A stretch of 64,000 nt of DNA, from contig QANY01013423.1 of NCBI GenBank assembly GCA_003255025.1, forward strand, positions 1,725,779 to 1,789,778. The letters are read 5' to 3'. The DNA comes from Datisca glomerata. Its lineage: Eukaryota > Streptophyta > Magnoliopsida > Cucurbitales > Datiscaceae. The notes under the pieces were generated by a model, which was given only the letters and a program-made list of their open reading frames with translations, made no database searches and was not told the origin of the DNA. The position numbers and the translations under genes were made by a program. The first letter of the stretch is position 1. Each line of letters starts with the position of its first letter. Shown one piece after another: positions 10,275 through 21,779 of this stretch.

Positions 10275-12471
10275 TGTTGGTCGTCGCGGTGCGTTCGCGG
10301 CGAAAACGTGGAGGCGCGAGACCTTTTAAAAAATTAAATTTTTAATAAAAATGAATATTTTAATAAACAAAATTTGTGTAACGCCACAATAACCAAATAG
10401 AACTTTTATTGAAAATTATTTTTCAATCGGTCAAGATCCATTATATATTTATAAGTTAAATCTACAACATACAAGGTTAAGAATCATATACCGCTTGCAG
10501 TTTATATCACGTGCCCTTGCAAAAACTGATCGATCATCCGTTTTCATGAAATCGTTCGATCGATCAGTAGATTTCTAGATCCACACCATGATCTTTCAAG
10601 TCAATTTTCAACGCACTGGGACGTGTGTGGGCACGTAGAATATTACATGACACTTTTTCTGTCTCAAGATGTTCTCAACACATGAGATCTAGAGATTTAT
10701 TGAGAATGACATTTGTGAGACAATTCTCTAAAAATATATGATGATTACTTTTTTAGAGATTTGATTAACGTTTAATCACAGAAGAAAATCTCTCTGACAT
10801 TAATCATGTTCTCAATTCAACTATTGATTGACGAACTGATGATCTAATCAACTGATTTTCTCCTCTTCTTTCAACCACCAATGCCATTAGAATAATATAT
10901 GTATATGTCTAGATAATGGTGTATCAGATTTTTAGGGATAAACGTAAATAATATTTAATTGTAAAATTATCAATCGCATTGGGACCCACTGTAATTATGC
11001 ACAACTGCACTACAATGTTGTACGCTCACTACTTTAGTGCCACGTGGCACCACAGTAGTCCATGTTAATTTCTGATACCCTATTAGTGATTGACACATGA
11101 GAATTACTGAAAATTAAATATTTATTTTAATTTGATAATTATTTAGATATCAGTTAATTCAAAATTAACATATCTGATTATCCCTATCAACTATGTTATC
11201 TGTTATTTCACAAATAATATATTTAATTGATTTAAATTATTATCTAATAATAATTTAATTATCTAATTTCACAAATTAGATATTCCGTCTCACTAATCGA
11301 TAATTTCTATATGTATATATAATTTCTGAAAATTATATTTAAATATATAAATAATTCAATTAATTAATTAATCACACATAATCATTCCGTACTTATCTAC
11401 TTGCCCCAGAATAAAAATTTATTTTGCAAGCCAATCATTTTCTCATGTCTTAAAATATTCACATCCTAGATAGCGTAGTATGGAGGTGATTTGAGGACCA
11501 TGAACCTATAATCCTAAGCTTTAATAAACCAAATTATTAATTAAACTTTTTAATTAAATAATTTTCTCTTTTAATTCTATTATTACTCCACTATAACTAT
11601 GAAATTGCACTCTAAGAGATTATAAAATGTATTTACAAAGTATTTTCATGTAGTCCACTGACGTAATCATTTCATGTAATTCTGTCATCCAATTATTTGT
11701 TCATAAATAGAAATAGTTAAAATTATCATTTTACCCTTCTATTTACCTCTTGATCCTTATGTAGCATTAGTCCACTGATGAATGACTAATTTATAATCTT
11801 ATTATAAATTTGAGCTCAATAACCATTATGTTCTAAAATTAACACTGAAGGGAATCAATATACGATCCGTTAAAAAAACTTAGATTCCAAATCTTATAAC
11901 ATTATGTCCCGAGCCATCCACATCACTGAATCTCCAAAACAAAAATCACTAGCATGATTAACAAGCAGGCCTTAACGAGTGAATCAAAAGATCTCGTATA
12001 CATGCATAGAAGTTCATGACTACTCAGGATTCAGACTGATCTATATATGATCATAGAATTAATGTGTATTAAATTTTTATGATAAACAGCACGCTAATAA
12101 GGATATTCATTCACATTTGTCCTGTCATATATAATCTTATTATATAAAGTACATTCGCCAAGATGTTTGTCCACATCAATGATCTAGATCCAGATCACAC
12201 GTATTCATAATATTTAGTGAACCGTACTAGCAACCACTCATTAAATATTTCATACTTTAATATGTTGCTGACAATTTTATTCATTATCTATGATCTTAAT
12301 CCCCTCGTACTAATACAAGATCACAGTCTCGTTAATGAATATGAAATTTTCAGATATTTATATAAATTATTCAACAATAATTTAAAAGAATAATTATAAG
12401 AAAAATGTAATCCTCTTTAAATTTCATATCAAAATGTCAATATACATGCTTTAAGGGCATAGCCCCTAACA
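10275..12471 (-). mobile_element. LTR-type insertion (TGTTGG...CCTAACA), probable solo LTR
   Basis: This 2197-bp block interrupts the mudrA frame between KYKNN and the later KALKHLVFK segment. Its ends form a short inverted repeat (TGTTGG / CCTAACA), with TG...CA termini as LTRs have. Read on the minus strand it begins TGTTAGGGGCTATGCCCTTA, a typical LTR start, and ends in a GC-rich patch (CGCCGCGAACGCACCGCGAC). No gag or pol frame is present, so a solo LTR is the simplest reading. The 5 bp on either side (TAATG and CAAGG) do not match, so target duplication is not confirmed; recombination between different copies would explain that. Confidence 0.65.
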
Positions 12472-13196
12472 CAAGGCTCTGAAACATTTAGTTTTTAAAG
12501 CGGGAATGGAACATCAGCAAAGAAAGTTTGAACTCTGCATAGATGAAATGAAGAAGAAAACAGTCAGTGTGCACTTCTTTGATAATATTAAAAAGGAAAA
12601 TTTGACTATAACATTCGATGGTCGATACCGATATGGTTGGATGACAAGTAACATTTCTGAATGCTTTAACGGTGTACTCAATGGAGCTCACATGTTACCA
12701 GTTACAACTTTGGTTGAGCTTACATTTTATTGCAATGTGAATTGCTTTGAAAAATGGATAGGTGAAGTTAGAGATGCCTTACAATGAGGTGAAGTGTTTA
12801 CTACTTATGCTGTTGAAAAGATGAAAACTTGAGAAACCAGGGCTAATTAACGTGAGATCACAACTTTTTACCGTGCTAATAAGAGGTTCGAGGTTCTCAC
12901 TGGTCAACACCGCAATCACATGTACAAAGGATGAAACAAACAATATGTGAATTTAAAGGAACGGGCATGTACTTGCAACAAGTTACAATCATTTGGCCTC
13001 CCATGTTCCCATTTATTAGTAGTGCGCGCACATGCTTATATCGATAGTTCACAATTCATTGAACATTATTACCGCTGGATAATGCTTGCTGAGTGTTATA
13101 AGCTATTGTTCAATCTTCCACATGAACATCATTGGGAAGTACCTAACTTTCTAATAGTGCACCCTGATCCAACTAGGACACGAGAGAAAGGTAGAC
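12472..13196 (+). pseudogene. mudrA-like transposase, C-terminal part with SWIM zinc finger
   Basis: The transposase frame resumes after the insertion: KALKHLVFKAGMEHQQRKFE, then a DGRYRYGWMTSNISECFNG segment (12615-12675) typical of the MULE C-terminal half. There follow stop-broken ANKRFEVLTGQHRNH and a SWIM finger, ERACTCNKLQSFGLPCSHLL (12957-13016), with its CxC and CxH metal ligands intact. The tail reads HHWEVPNFLIVHPDPTRTRE and is cut at 13196 by the solo LTR. Several stops lie near 12785-12935. In this family the SWIM finger binds element DNA. Confidence 0.9.
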
Positions 13197-15498
13197 TGTA
13201 ACACCCCGATTCTGGAGGGTTAAACATGCTTGAAATTTCACAATTCAATAATTCACAATTCAAATAAACCCCTAATTTGAGGAAATCCCCAAATTGAAAA
13301 CCTCAATTTTGCCCTAATTTTAACGTTAAATAGCGGAAGCATAAAATTATTTTAAAAGAATATTAACTAAGTAAACTGAAATAAATGATTCATTAAACTG
13401 TAATAAAGTGAAGCATGAAAATTCATAAGACATGAAAGATTACACATGAATATTCATAACTTTCTGAAATAACTAAAGTCATAATGTTATAATTAAACTT
13501 AGAAATCATAATCATGCTTGCTATAGCAGTCTCTCACTCCTACTGCTCACCATTATCTACAACACAATCATCTATGGGGGGTGAGTATTAAAAATACTCA
13601 GTAAGTAAATTCACATACTAATAAGTTCCACATGACATAAATGTAAACATATAACTCATGCAAATTTATTTCACACGTTCACTGGTCACATAAAATAATT
13701 GTAACAACACACTGATTTCATGATTAACACATACACACCGATTTCATGATTAACATGTAACTTGAACTTGTACTTATACATGCCAATACTTATACTTGCT
13801 TGATCATAACTCGACTAGATATGTTCCTCCATTAACAACCTAACCAGAACTGTTTCACAACTTGAACTTGTGAACATGACATATTGGGTGTCCTGAAACT
13901 TGATGTCACTTAAGGTTATCTGAACCATAAGGACGCTAACATAAACATGGTGACACCCAACCGTATAACTTAATAACATGGCGTGAACGCTCTGGTTACT
14001 TGATAACCAATGGACATGACTAAGTCTACTTCTTGTTTACTTATCACATTTTACTTGAATTAATATTCATATTTCACGTTATCACATATACATGAGTAAA
14101 CATATAACTTGTTCATGAACATAAACGATATAACTATTACATGTATAACTCAAAATATAATCATACATAACATGGTAAATAATTTCATCATAATATGGCA
14201 AACAAATAAAACACTTGATCATAAGATTGAACATAAAGAAATAATAAAATAATTTCACATTATATATTTTACACTTAGAACATATGAACCGAACTATTAT
14301 GTAAATTCACTTACCTGGATTAGCTACGAATTAAATTCAGCAACTAATGACCTGAAATCCAAGGATCCCATATCACAACAAATTCATATAATATCTACAA
14401 TTATTTAATTAACTAAGCGAGGTTGGGGACAGGTGGAAACCACATCAGGTGTAAATTATCAAGTAGTTTAAAATGTTTCAACAAGATTCGGGTGGTCTGA
14501 ACTGGTTCGGTTCTGCTGTTTTGGGTCGATTCAGTCTGGTCGGCTTGAACCGGTCTGGTCTGACCGAGCCAGTTCGGCCTGGTCTGACTGAACCGGTCCA
14601 GCCTAGTCTGAATGAACTGGTCCGGTTCAGGTGAACTGGTTCAAGAGAAGGAAGGGAAAACAGAAAAAAGGAGATGAAGAAGAGGGAGAGAGAGATACAA
14701 CATAAGGAGGGGGAGACGAATGAGAGAGAGAGAGACATAACATAGATGGGGAGGGAGACGAAGAAGAGGGGGGAGAGAGACGCAACAGAGAGGGGGGACG
14801 AAGGAGAGAGAGAGAGAGAGACAGAACAGAGAGAGATGGTGGGGTCGAAGGAGAGAGAGAGAGACAAAATAGAGAGGGGGAGGGAGACGAAGAAGAAGGA
14901 GAGAGAGATACGTAACAGAGAGGGGGGAAGACGAATGAGAGAGAGAGGCAAAACATAAAGGGGAGGGAGACGAAGGGGAGAGAGAGGGAGAGGGGAGAGA
15001 GAGACAGAACAAAGAAAAAAGAAAAGAGAACATGAAAATTACCAAGTTGAAGCTTGCAGGCGGCGATGCGATGACGATGCCAAAAACAGATACAATAGGA
15101 TGTAAATTTCTGGAATTTGAAGACTAAAAGTTCAGATTTGGATAAATATATATAAACATAGAAATGGGATATTTGAATTGAGAAATAGAGAAATTAGAAA
15201 AATAATAAAGAAAGAGGAAGAAAGAAGTTGGCTTACCAGAGAATCAACAATGGAGAGATACAAAGAGGAAGAAGAAGAGATGGAGGCTTACTGTCAAACG
15301 TCTGAGAGAGGGAGGTGAAGAACAATGGTTACAAGTGGGTGAAACTGGCAGAGAAAGAGGGAGAGATGGAGAAGAAGATGGGTTTTAGAGTATATATAAT
15401 ATTAGTTGGTGGGTTACTCTAGGGTGTAGTGTGTGTTAAGACGTGAGTGAGGGGTTAGAATTACAAATCTACCACTTATAATGCTTGGGGGTATTACA
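13197..15498 (+). mobile_element. solo LTR, 2302 bp, with 5-bp target duplication
   Basis: The block begins TGTAACACCCCGATTCTGG and ends TTGGGGGTATTACA, so its termini are TG...CA with an imperfect short inverted repeat. It is flanked by TAGAC (13192-13196) and TAGGC (15499-15503), one mismatch from a 5-bp duplication. Removing the block and one duplicate restores the frame from EKGR into RST-IRNE, the expected mudrA tail, which fixes the ends independently. There is no internal coding region, hence a solo LTR of an unidentified, probably gypsy-type, element. It contains a CTGGTCTGACTGAACCGGT-type repeat block (14500-14640) and a GA-rich minisatellite. A relative lies inverted at the right end of the window. 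Confidence 0.85.
14640..15020 (+). repeat. GA-rich minisatellite inside the solo LTR
   Basis: Imperfect units of about 45-60 bp built from GAGGGAGACGAAGAAGAGGG, GAGAGAGAGACA and AACA(T/G)A blocks. Almost pure purine on the plus strand. It produces long but meaningless Ser/Leu/Pro-rich frames on the minus strand. Confidence 0.8.
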
Positions 15499-15650
15499 TA
15501 GGCCCAGGTCGACCTGTATACGAAATGAGATAGATTGAAGAGAGCCAAATACTCATGGTAAATGTGGACTTTGTCAACAACAATGACATAACCGTCGAAA
15601 TTGTCCTTCTCGTAATAGAGGACAATCTTTGAATGACTCATAACATTCAT
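15499..15650 (+). pseudogene. mudrA-like transposase, final part with zinc knuckle
   Basis: Continues the transposase after the solo LTR: RPRSTCIRNEID, stop, REPNTHGKCGLCQQQ, stop, HNRRNCPSRNRGQS. The CGLCQQQ-HNRRNC segment (about 15563-15607) is a CCHC zinc knuckle; the stop stands where Gly (GGA to TGA) is expected. It ends the mudrA-like gene. Confidence 0.85.
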
Positions 15651-15794
15651 TCTGTGTATTTCATTTTTATGTAATTTAATGTAATATTTGACTTAGTACA
15701 TTTTTATGTAATTGAATGTAATATTTCATTTTTATATAAATCAATGTAATATTTGTATTTTCAAATGACTCATTTTTATCTATTTCAAAACGAC

Positions 15795-16696
15795 AGGAGC
15801 GTAATCTAAGGTAATTCGGTATGATTCAACATGTCCGAGCTATGTGATACCGAAAGACTGTTGCATGACATCGACTTAATGGGGGAAAATGAATTAAATT
15901 AGGGTGTTCAACATCAGGCATACATTGAGAGATGAGATGAACGTAAGACACATTGTTGAGGGAGACATGGATGAAGATGAATATGACAACTCATACATGT
16001 TATGGTATCAGACAATCACATGACGATACATAATTCAACATGAAGCATTATATGATTTAATAGTAATTATTTATTAATTTTTATAATTAATAGGTTTATG
16101 ATCATTTAATAAGTAACGTATATAACACTTTTTTTATTCATGCAGACGAGCAATGTGGACAATATTAACAATCTGACACTTGATGATGTTGAGTCGTATT
16201 GGATAATACCTCAAATCCGTAATGTGTGTGAACACGGCTTATCAAGCTCCTTTGTCGAACCATTTCTTATTCCAGAAAAGCCATGGGTCAGTTTATCTAT
16301 GGAATGCACAACTCATCTCAAAGAAGTCAACAAGAATCGCATATGCCTCTAGATGAACCATATATGTCTCAACAAGAGCCATGCATGTCGCTGGTTTTTT
16401 ATACATTTAGAGGTGAGTCAGTGACTCAACTTAGTTCCACTTCTGAACCATTTCATCAACCTCAACGCTGTAGAGGAGGACGAGGCGTAGCTCTTGGAGG
16501 AGGAGGTATAAGACATGCCCGAAACTCGCCTATTGTAGAAGATGCTCCTATTGTGGATGAAGATTCACCTATTGTGAAGAAAGATCTGACTATTGTAGAG
16601 GAAAGCACAGCTATTATGGAGGAAGGTCCATCACAGGTAACTCAATTACAAACATATGAAAGACGTCCAAGAAGAATAAGAAGACGACCTCTGTAG
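15795..16696 (+). pseudogene. plant mobile domain (PMD) protein, C-terminal part
   Basis: After a CAG acceptor-like site near 15795, stop-broken frames match the C-terminal half of the PMD in copy 2: FGMIQHVRAM-YRKTV, DINMTTHTCYGIRQS-type segments, then a clean frame from 16140, MQTSNVDNINNLTLDDVES and IIPQIRNVCE. The tail, after one frame change, is acidic and repetitive (PIVEDAPIVDEDSPIV), then basic, ending YERRPRRIRRRPL and stop at 16694-16696. PMD genes (MAIN-like family) are known both as host genes and as cargo of plant MULEs. The N-terminal PMD half present in copy 2 is missing here. Confidence 0.8.
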
Positions 16697-16930
16697 GGAA
16701 CGCGATGGACTTATTTGCATTATAGAACAAACTATTTTTGAATAATCAATGTATTTGGATTTGTAATAGTGTTATTGATCATATTAGAGTTGCAACGGTA
16801 TTTTGAGTCATATATTGGTGCCTTTATGTTTTCTGATTTGTTAAAAATATAGACTACTTATTGAATGTGTTGAGATATAAAATTATAAAATATTCTGCAT
16901 GATAATTTTTATATGCAGATTTGATTGTTC

Positions 16931-17356
16931 AGATGTGTGAAGTATGAACTAAAGTGAAATGTAAAAATAACTGAAATCATTTTAATAAAAGACTGACTTC
17001 AGAGTATAGTGAATTTGTCTATAGAAAAAATGACTTCAAATGGCCTTATACGGGTTTCTAGAAGGGTCAGGGCAATGTCGAAGCCATCTTTCTAACGGTT
17101 CAAAATTATCTTAATTTTGAAAATAATTTCAAAAAGTACAGCAGTTGATGAATTTTTTTAAAAACAACGTTAGAGTTGAAAAACCTCCGATAAATAACTG
17201 CCCATCGGGTTAAAAGGTAAAATTGCCGGAGATTTGGGTAATCGAAGAGGAAGTCAGAAAGCAACGAGTTTCGAATTGGAGAAATTTGGACTTGAGGGTC
17301 TAAAAATGGACAGTGATCCCTCCCCTAAGAGGTCTACCTTTGGGGAATTTCTAACT
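16931..17356. other. upstream region of RPL7
   Basis: No coding exon. This is the interval between the MULE tail and the RPL7 TATA box, so it should hold the proximal promoter, but I see no motif I would name with confidence. Confidence 0.4.
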
Positions 17357-17458
17357 TATAAAATACTAGCTTTTGCATTCTCCATCTCTCCTTAGCGCCA
17401 ACAAGAGGAAACCCTAACGTTCGTTCCGATTCCTTGACGACGCAGAGATTCGAAACTA
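17357..17458 (+). promoter_or_regulatory. RPL7 core promoter and first (non-coding) exon
   Basis: TATAAAA at 17357-17363 is followed by a pyrimidine-rich start region (CATTCTCCATCTCTCC, 17376-17391). A telo-box AAACCCTAAC lies at 17409-17418; such boxes are established features of plant ribosomal protein gene promoters. The untranslated exon ends at 17458 (GAAACTA|GTAATG), giving a 1074-bp 5'-UTR intron up to 18532, whose CAACAG acceptor abuts the ATG. Confidence 0.7.
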
Positions 17459-18532
17459 GTAATGACATTTTTATATTCAACAACATGAATTTAGTTTGCC
17501 TGTCATTTATGATTCATCAGGGTTTCATTTATGGGTTCACGATGTTCACGGTTTTTTCATCTTGTGTGAAAATTAATTATTGTATCTGATTTTATGTTCT
17601 CGTGGTTGCCAACTGTTCATAAAATCAGTGCCTGCTTGTGCGCGCCGCTATGATTGTATTTGTTTGTTCGTATTAGCATTTTCGATCTGTACATACCACG
17701 TTTGGTTGCTTGGAAAGCTGAAGAGAGAGGTAACTTCGACCAGGATATAGTTTCTCAACGTCCCTGTTTGTGTGTGAAGTTGCAGATTTGAGATTGAGAT
17801 AATCTATGAACTTTAACTCCTTTTCATTTCTGATATGGTTCCAAAATCCAAAAGCACTGACTTGCTAATAAGAACAATCAGGTTTTACAATTGATTGCAG
17901 TGTGGCCCAAGTTTAACTTACTCTCGCACTGAAGTTCACGGTACAAACTCAAATACCAATGTCTAACTAACTAGAAAGAGAGACAAACCCAAGGGTTGTA
18001 AAGGCAACCCTACAACCTTGCTGGTCTATTAATTTTTTCTGATCCTTACTAATTCTGGGTATTTTCGCTGTTGGGATATCTTTTTGCGTGAGGTATAATA
18101 TTGCTTGGAAAAATTTCATTATCAGTTTTATTCTGAGAAAAATCTCAAGAATTTAAAATGATGGTTGTAGTCTTACAATTTTCTCTGGACTGAAAGTAGA
18201 ATTTGAATTAAAAAGATGAGTCTGATTGAACTAGAAATTGGAAGCCCATTTCTCACTTTCTTTACGCATCTTCCTACTAGTAATAGTCCATTCTTAGATA
18301 ATAACCCAAAAGAAATTGAACTCTACTCTAATTTTGTAAAGAATCGAAAAGTCCTTGGAAAAATGCTTTCACATGATTTGCCTCTGACATCTTCGAAAGT
18401 ATTTTCAGAACCAGTATGTTATTCAACTCTCAGTTGAAAGATCATGTTAGGTCTTTTGATGGCATGGGTGAATGTTGTTTTCAAACTTGAAATGTTGATA
18501 GTTATATATACTGTTGGTTATGTGTTCAACAG

Positions 18533-20199
18533 ATGGGTGAGGAAGTCAAGGCAATTATTCCAGAGTCGGTTTTGAAGAAGAATAAGAGGAACGAGGAGTG
18601 GGCCTTGGTTAAGAAGCAGGAACTTGAAGTTGCAAAGAAAAAGAACTCAGAGAGCAGGAAGCTAATTTATAATAGAGCTAAGTTGTACGCGAAAGAATAT
18701 GAGAAACAAGTAAACATTGCAGATTTTTACTTTTTACAGAATCTTGTTCTTTTTCAATTTTTTGAAACATATTACAAATTGTTGAATTGTTACTGAATTG
18801 AGTATACAGGAAAAGGAGCTGATCTGTCTTAAACGTGAGGCAAAATTGAAAGGAGGATTTTATGTTGATCCTGAGGCAAAGCTTTTGTTTATCATTCGTA
18901 TACGTGGGTATGTTCTTAATTTGCTTAAACTGGGATCAGATCCAAATTGGAACAAATATGGTATCATGTATTCATGAACTCTGTTATTTTCAGAATCAAT
19001 GCGATGCATCCTAAGACAAAAAAGATATTACAACTCTTGCGATTGAGACAGGTAACGGATCGAACCTTTAGCGGACCTTATTAACATATTTTATGTTATT
19101 ATGTCCGTGTTTTTGTCATATAACGCTTTGGTCCTTGGTGGCATAGTTTTTCTAGTGTTGAAATTGATGTCCCAACTATGAATTGTTATCAGATTGAGAG
19201 TGAGATTGAAGTCAGGTAGAATAGAATTTTCTGAATATTTGGAGATGCTTTGTTTGTGCTTGTTGGATTCCAATAAGGAAAACTTTTGCTGATAAAAAAG
19301 TTATAGTGCTAGCTAACTGTACTGTGATGAAGAACAGTTTGTCTTTTGGTGTAATGTTTACAGTCATGATAAAAAAGTTAGTAGTAAACTTTTGGTAACT
19401 TTCAACAACTACTAAGAGGCATGCAACTGAATGAAGTGAGATGTATTTTCTAAACAATTGATTAGCTATTGCCATGTTTTGAGACATTTGGTACCTATAT
19501 TTCATTTGAGCAGGTGTTTCTACAATCTGTAAATATCTTAGCTCGAATGTTATTGATAGATGCAGAAATTATTATAACAACTTCATTATGTTCCTCAGAC
19601 CATCAATGGCGATAAGTTTCTTGTGTCTTAAACAGATCTTTAATGGAGTTTTCCTAAAAGTGAACAAAGCAACTATGAATATGCTTCACAGGGTCGAGCC
19701 ATACGTAACCTATGGGTATTATCTTTATCTTGGATATGAGACAATAGTTGTTGGATTCCTTGAGCCTATTTAACTTTTGGATCAATTTCTTGCATGCGGT
19801 TTTAGCTACCCTAATTTGAAGAGCGTGAAAGAGCTTATATACAAGAGGGGCTATGGGAAGCTAAACAAGCGAAGAACTGCTTTGACTGACAACTCAGTCA
19901 TTGAACAGGTCTTTTTTTTTTTTGGTTTCCAATGCCGCACTGGCATGGAGTGATATGCTAACGTTTGGTTGGTGCCATAATAGGCTCTTGGCAAGTATGG
20001 TATTTTCTGCGTGGAAGATCTTGTCCATGAAATCCTGGCGGTTGGACCTCATTTTAAGGAGGCAAATAACTTCTTGTGGCCATTCAAGCTGAAGGCACCT
20101 CTGGGAGGTTTGGAAAAAAAGAGGAACCACTATGTAGAAGGAGGAGATGCGGGCAATCGCGAGAACTTCATCAATGAGCTAATCCGGAGAATGAATTAG
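18533..20199 (+). CDS. RPL7: 60S ribosomal protein L7 (uL30 family), cytosolic
   Basis: Six coding exons, all with GT-AG borders, give 243 aa: 18533-18709, 18810-18907, 18994-19051, 19636-19715, 19806-19908 and 19984-20199. The protein is a structural component of the large cytosolic ribosomal subunit. The N-terminal region ([16 protein letters not shown]...) is the basic, eukaryote-specific extension. The L30-like fold follows ([18 protein letters not shown], then [18 protein letters not shown]), and then the conserved C-terminal half ([37 protein letters not shown]). Length equals the family norm and no stop or frameshift was found. The start is the first ATG, immediately after a CAACAG acceptor, and matches the usual N-terminus. 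The long intron 18995-19635 region could hide an alternative exon near 19515 (GTGTTTCTACAATCT), but it is not needed for the protein. Very secure call. Confidence 0.97.
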
Positions 20200-21267
20200 G
20201 CACAACAGTTTCTTGTTATCTAGAGATACATGAGGTTTCTTTTGGATATTTTACTTCGTTATTGATTGGTCAGAAATATGCGGTTTCTTTTAATCCCCCA
20301 TTAGCGAGAAAGTTTGTTGGGTGATTTTGTTTTTGAGTATTTGTTTGGAGGTGTATTAAACTCACAATTTTGTAACCAATTTTTAGACTCGATATTTGTC
20401 TATATTTGCATTTTGACGGGGCGGAGAGTCCAACTCTAATCAATCATTAAGAAGAAAGTCAGCAATTCGGTCTCAGAACGGTTTGAGCTTGAAAGCAAAC
20501 TGCTATCACATCTAGCGAAATATATACTTAGCTTGTCGGTGGTGGATGTTGCTTGACAAATAATGAGCTATATAGGTTGTCCACACGCGTGTGCATATAT
20601 ATTTATTAAAAATATTTAAACCTAAAAAGAAATTAAAGGATAGGGTGATGCAAAAGTTTTAAAGAGGTGAAGGAAGAATGAAACTAAGAACTAAAAAATT
20701 ACGTTCGATAAGCAAAATATGTTTATTAGTGGTTATTCAGACTGAAACTCAATATCTTTACAGAATATTCAAGTTTAACATCCGTCAAATCAAATAACAA
20801 AATATAAAATATATAAATTTTGTTCATGCAAATATAAAAATCAGAAGAAATGAAGATAAAATGAGAATGAAAGAATAAAAGATATATAGTTCTTATCAAT
20901 TTACTATCGAAGAAGAATAGACCAAATCGAATCAATCAGTTGCATATATTTATGTACTTGTTGAATAGCCTCAATAAAAGATAAATGAAGATATGGAATT
21001 TTCTTTAAAATTTGTGATCGTATTCTAAGGAGAAGTAAATTTATCAAGGTAAAAAAAGTAAAGTTTCTTGAAATTTCTACATCACATTACAATATCCTTA
21101 TGAAACTAAACTAATAAAATTTGCAAAAAAAGAATCAGTCTCGCACCATTGAGATTCTTATTTATATATAGGATTGGGAAAAACTTTGTAATAAATTTTT
21201 CAATAAATTGGAATTTCAATAAAAAGAATCAGTCTGAAATTTCAATAATTCTTTTTTTATCAATTTT

Positions 21268-21330
21268 TCTATTTTAACTTACTAAAAACTTACTAATTTA
21301 TATGTAAAAAAATTAGTAAGTTAAAATAGA
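21268..21330. repeat. perfect 18-bp inverted repeat
   Basis: TCTATTTTAACTTACTAA (21268-21285) is followed after 27 bp by its exact reverse complement TTAGTAAGTTAAAATAGA (21313-21330). The spacer itself repeats ACTTACTAA. It could be the terminal pair of a tiny MITE-like element or a chance AT-rich hairpin. Confidence 0.7.
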
Positions 21331-21608
21331 ATATATCAGACTTTCTAGACAAAAGATGTTATAAATGTTATTTCTATGATTGAAAATCTAAAATGGATTG
21401 GTATAACTACCTTTTTCTAATCAATGTTCTTAGGAATAGAAAAAGTGTTACCTTTCCCCATCAACTAAAAATGCATTATTTTTGTTCAGCACGGGTGAAA
21501 CGGATTAATATTTATTCAATTAATTAACTTAATGATGACTTATAAAAATGAAACTAACGACTAAAATTGAATTAAACATGTTATCTTCTTAAATTAATGA
21601 CGGCATAT

Positions 21609-21727
21609 GAATGGAGGGAGATTAAAAGGTGTTTGAGAGTAATTAATGTGTCTTTACATTTACCCAAATAATATTTTTACTTTTTATTAATGGAGGGAGA
21701 TAAAAGGTGCTTGAGAGTAATTAATAG
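21609..21727 (+). repeat. direct repeat, about 80-bp period
   Basis: ATGGAGGGAGAT(T)AAAAGGTG(T/C)TTGAGAGTAATTAAT occurs at 21611 and 21690. An inverted, diverged version lies at 23461-23510, next to the boundary of the Harbinger duplication. Confidence 0.7.
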
Positions 21728-21779
21728 TCACCGAAAAATATTGAGAAATCATTTATTACTTTACACTGCAATTAATAAA

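Larger units (their letters stand above)
8141..16930 (+). mobile_element. Mutator-like element with PMD gene, copy 1 (decayed, twice interrupted)
   Basis: This stretch holds a mudrA-like transposase gene followed by the C-terminal part of a plant mobile domain gene, both on the plus strand. It is colinear with the element at 39771-43440 (minus strand) at both ends: the 5' leader and first coding block (8160-9290 against 43240-42100) and the 3' tail (15795-16925 against 41050-39960). Two LTR-type sequences split it (10275-12471 and 13197-15498); without them it is about 4.3 kb. Relative to copy 2 it lacks the N-terminal half of the PMD. I could not identify clean terminal inverted repeats, so the ends are set by similarity to copy 2. 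In-frame stops and frameshifts show it is not functional. Confidence 0.8.
20200..21779. other. RPL7 3' flank and AT-rich intergenic DNA
   Basis: The first about 250 bp are probably the RPL7 3' UTR. The rest is AT-rich without a recognisable gene. It contains a palindromic hairpin (21268-21330) and a short direct repeat (21609-21727), listed separately. Confidence 0.5.

Noticed and set aside
14478..15045. Long Ser/Leu/Pro-rich minus-strand frames
   Set aside because: They come from the GA-rich minisatellite in the solo LTR; three overlapping frames are all open because of base bias.
18216..18437. 73-residue frame upstream of the RPL7 ATG
   Set aside because: Lies in the 5'-UTR intron of RPL7, with no similarity to any known family and no splice support.
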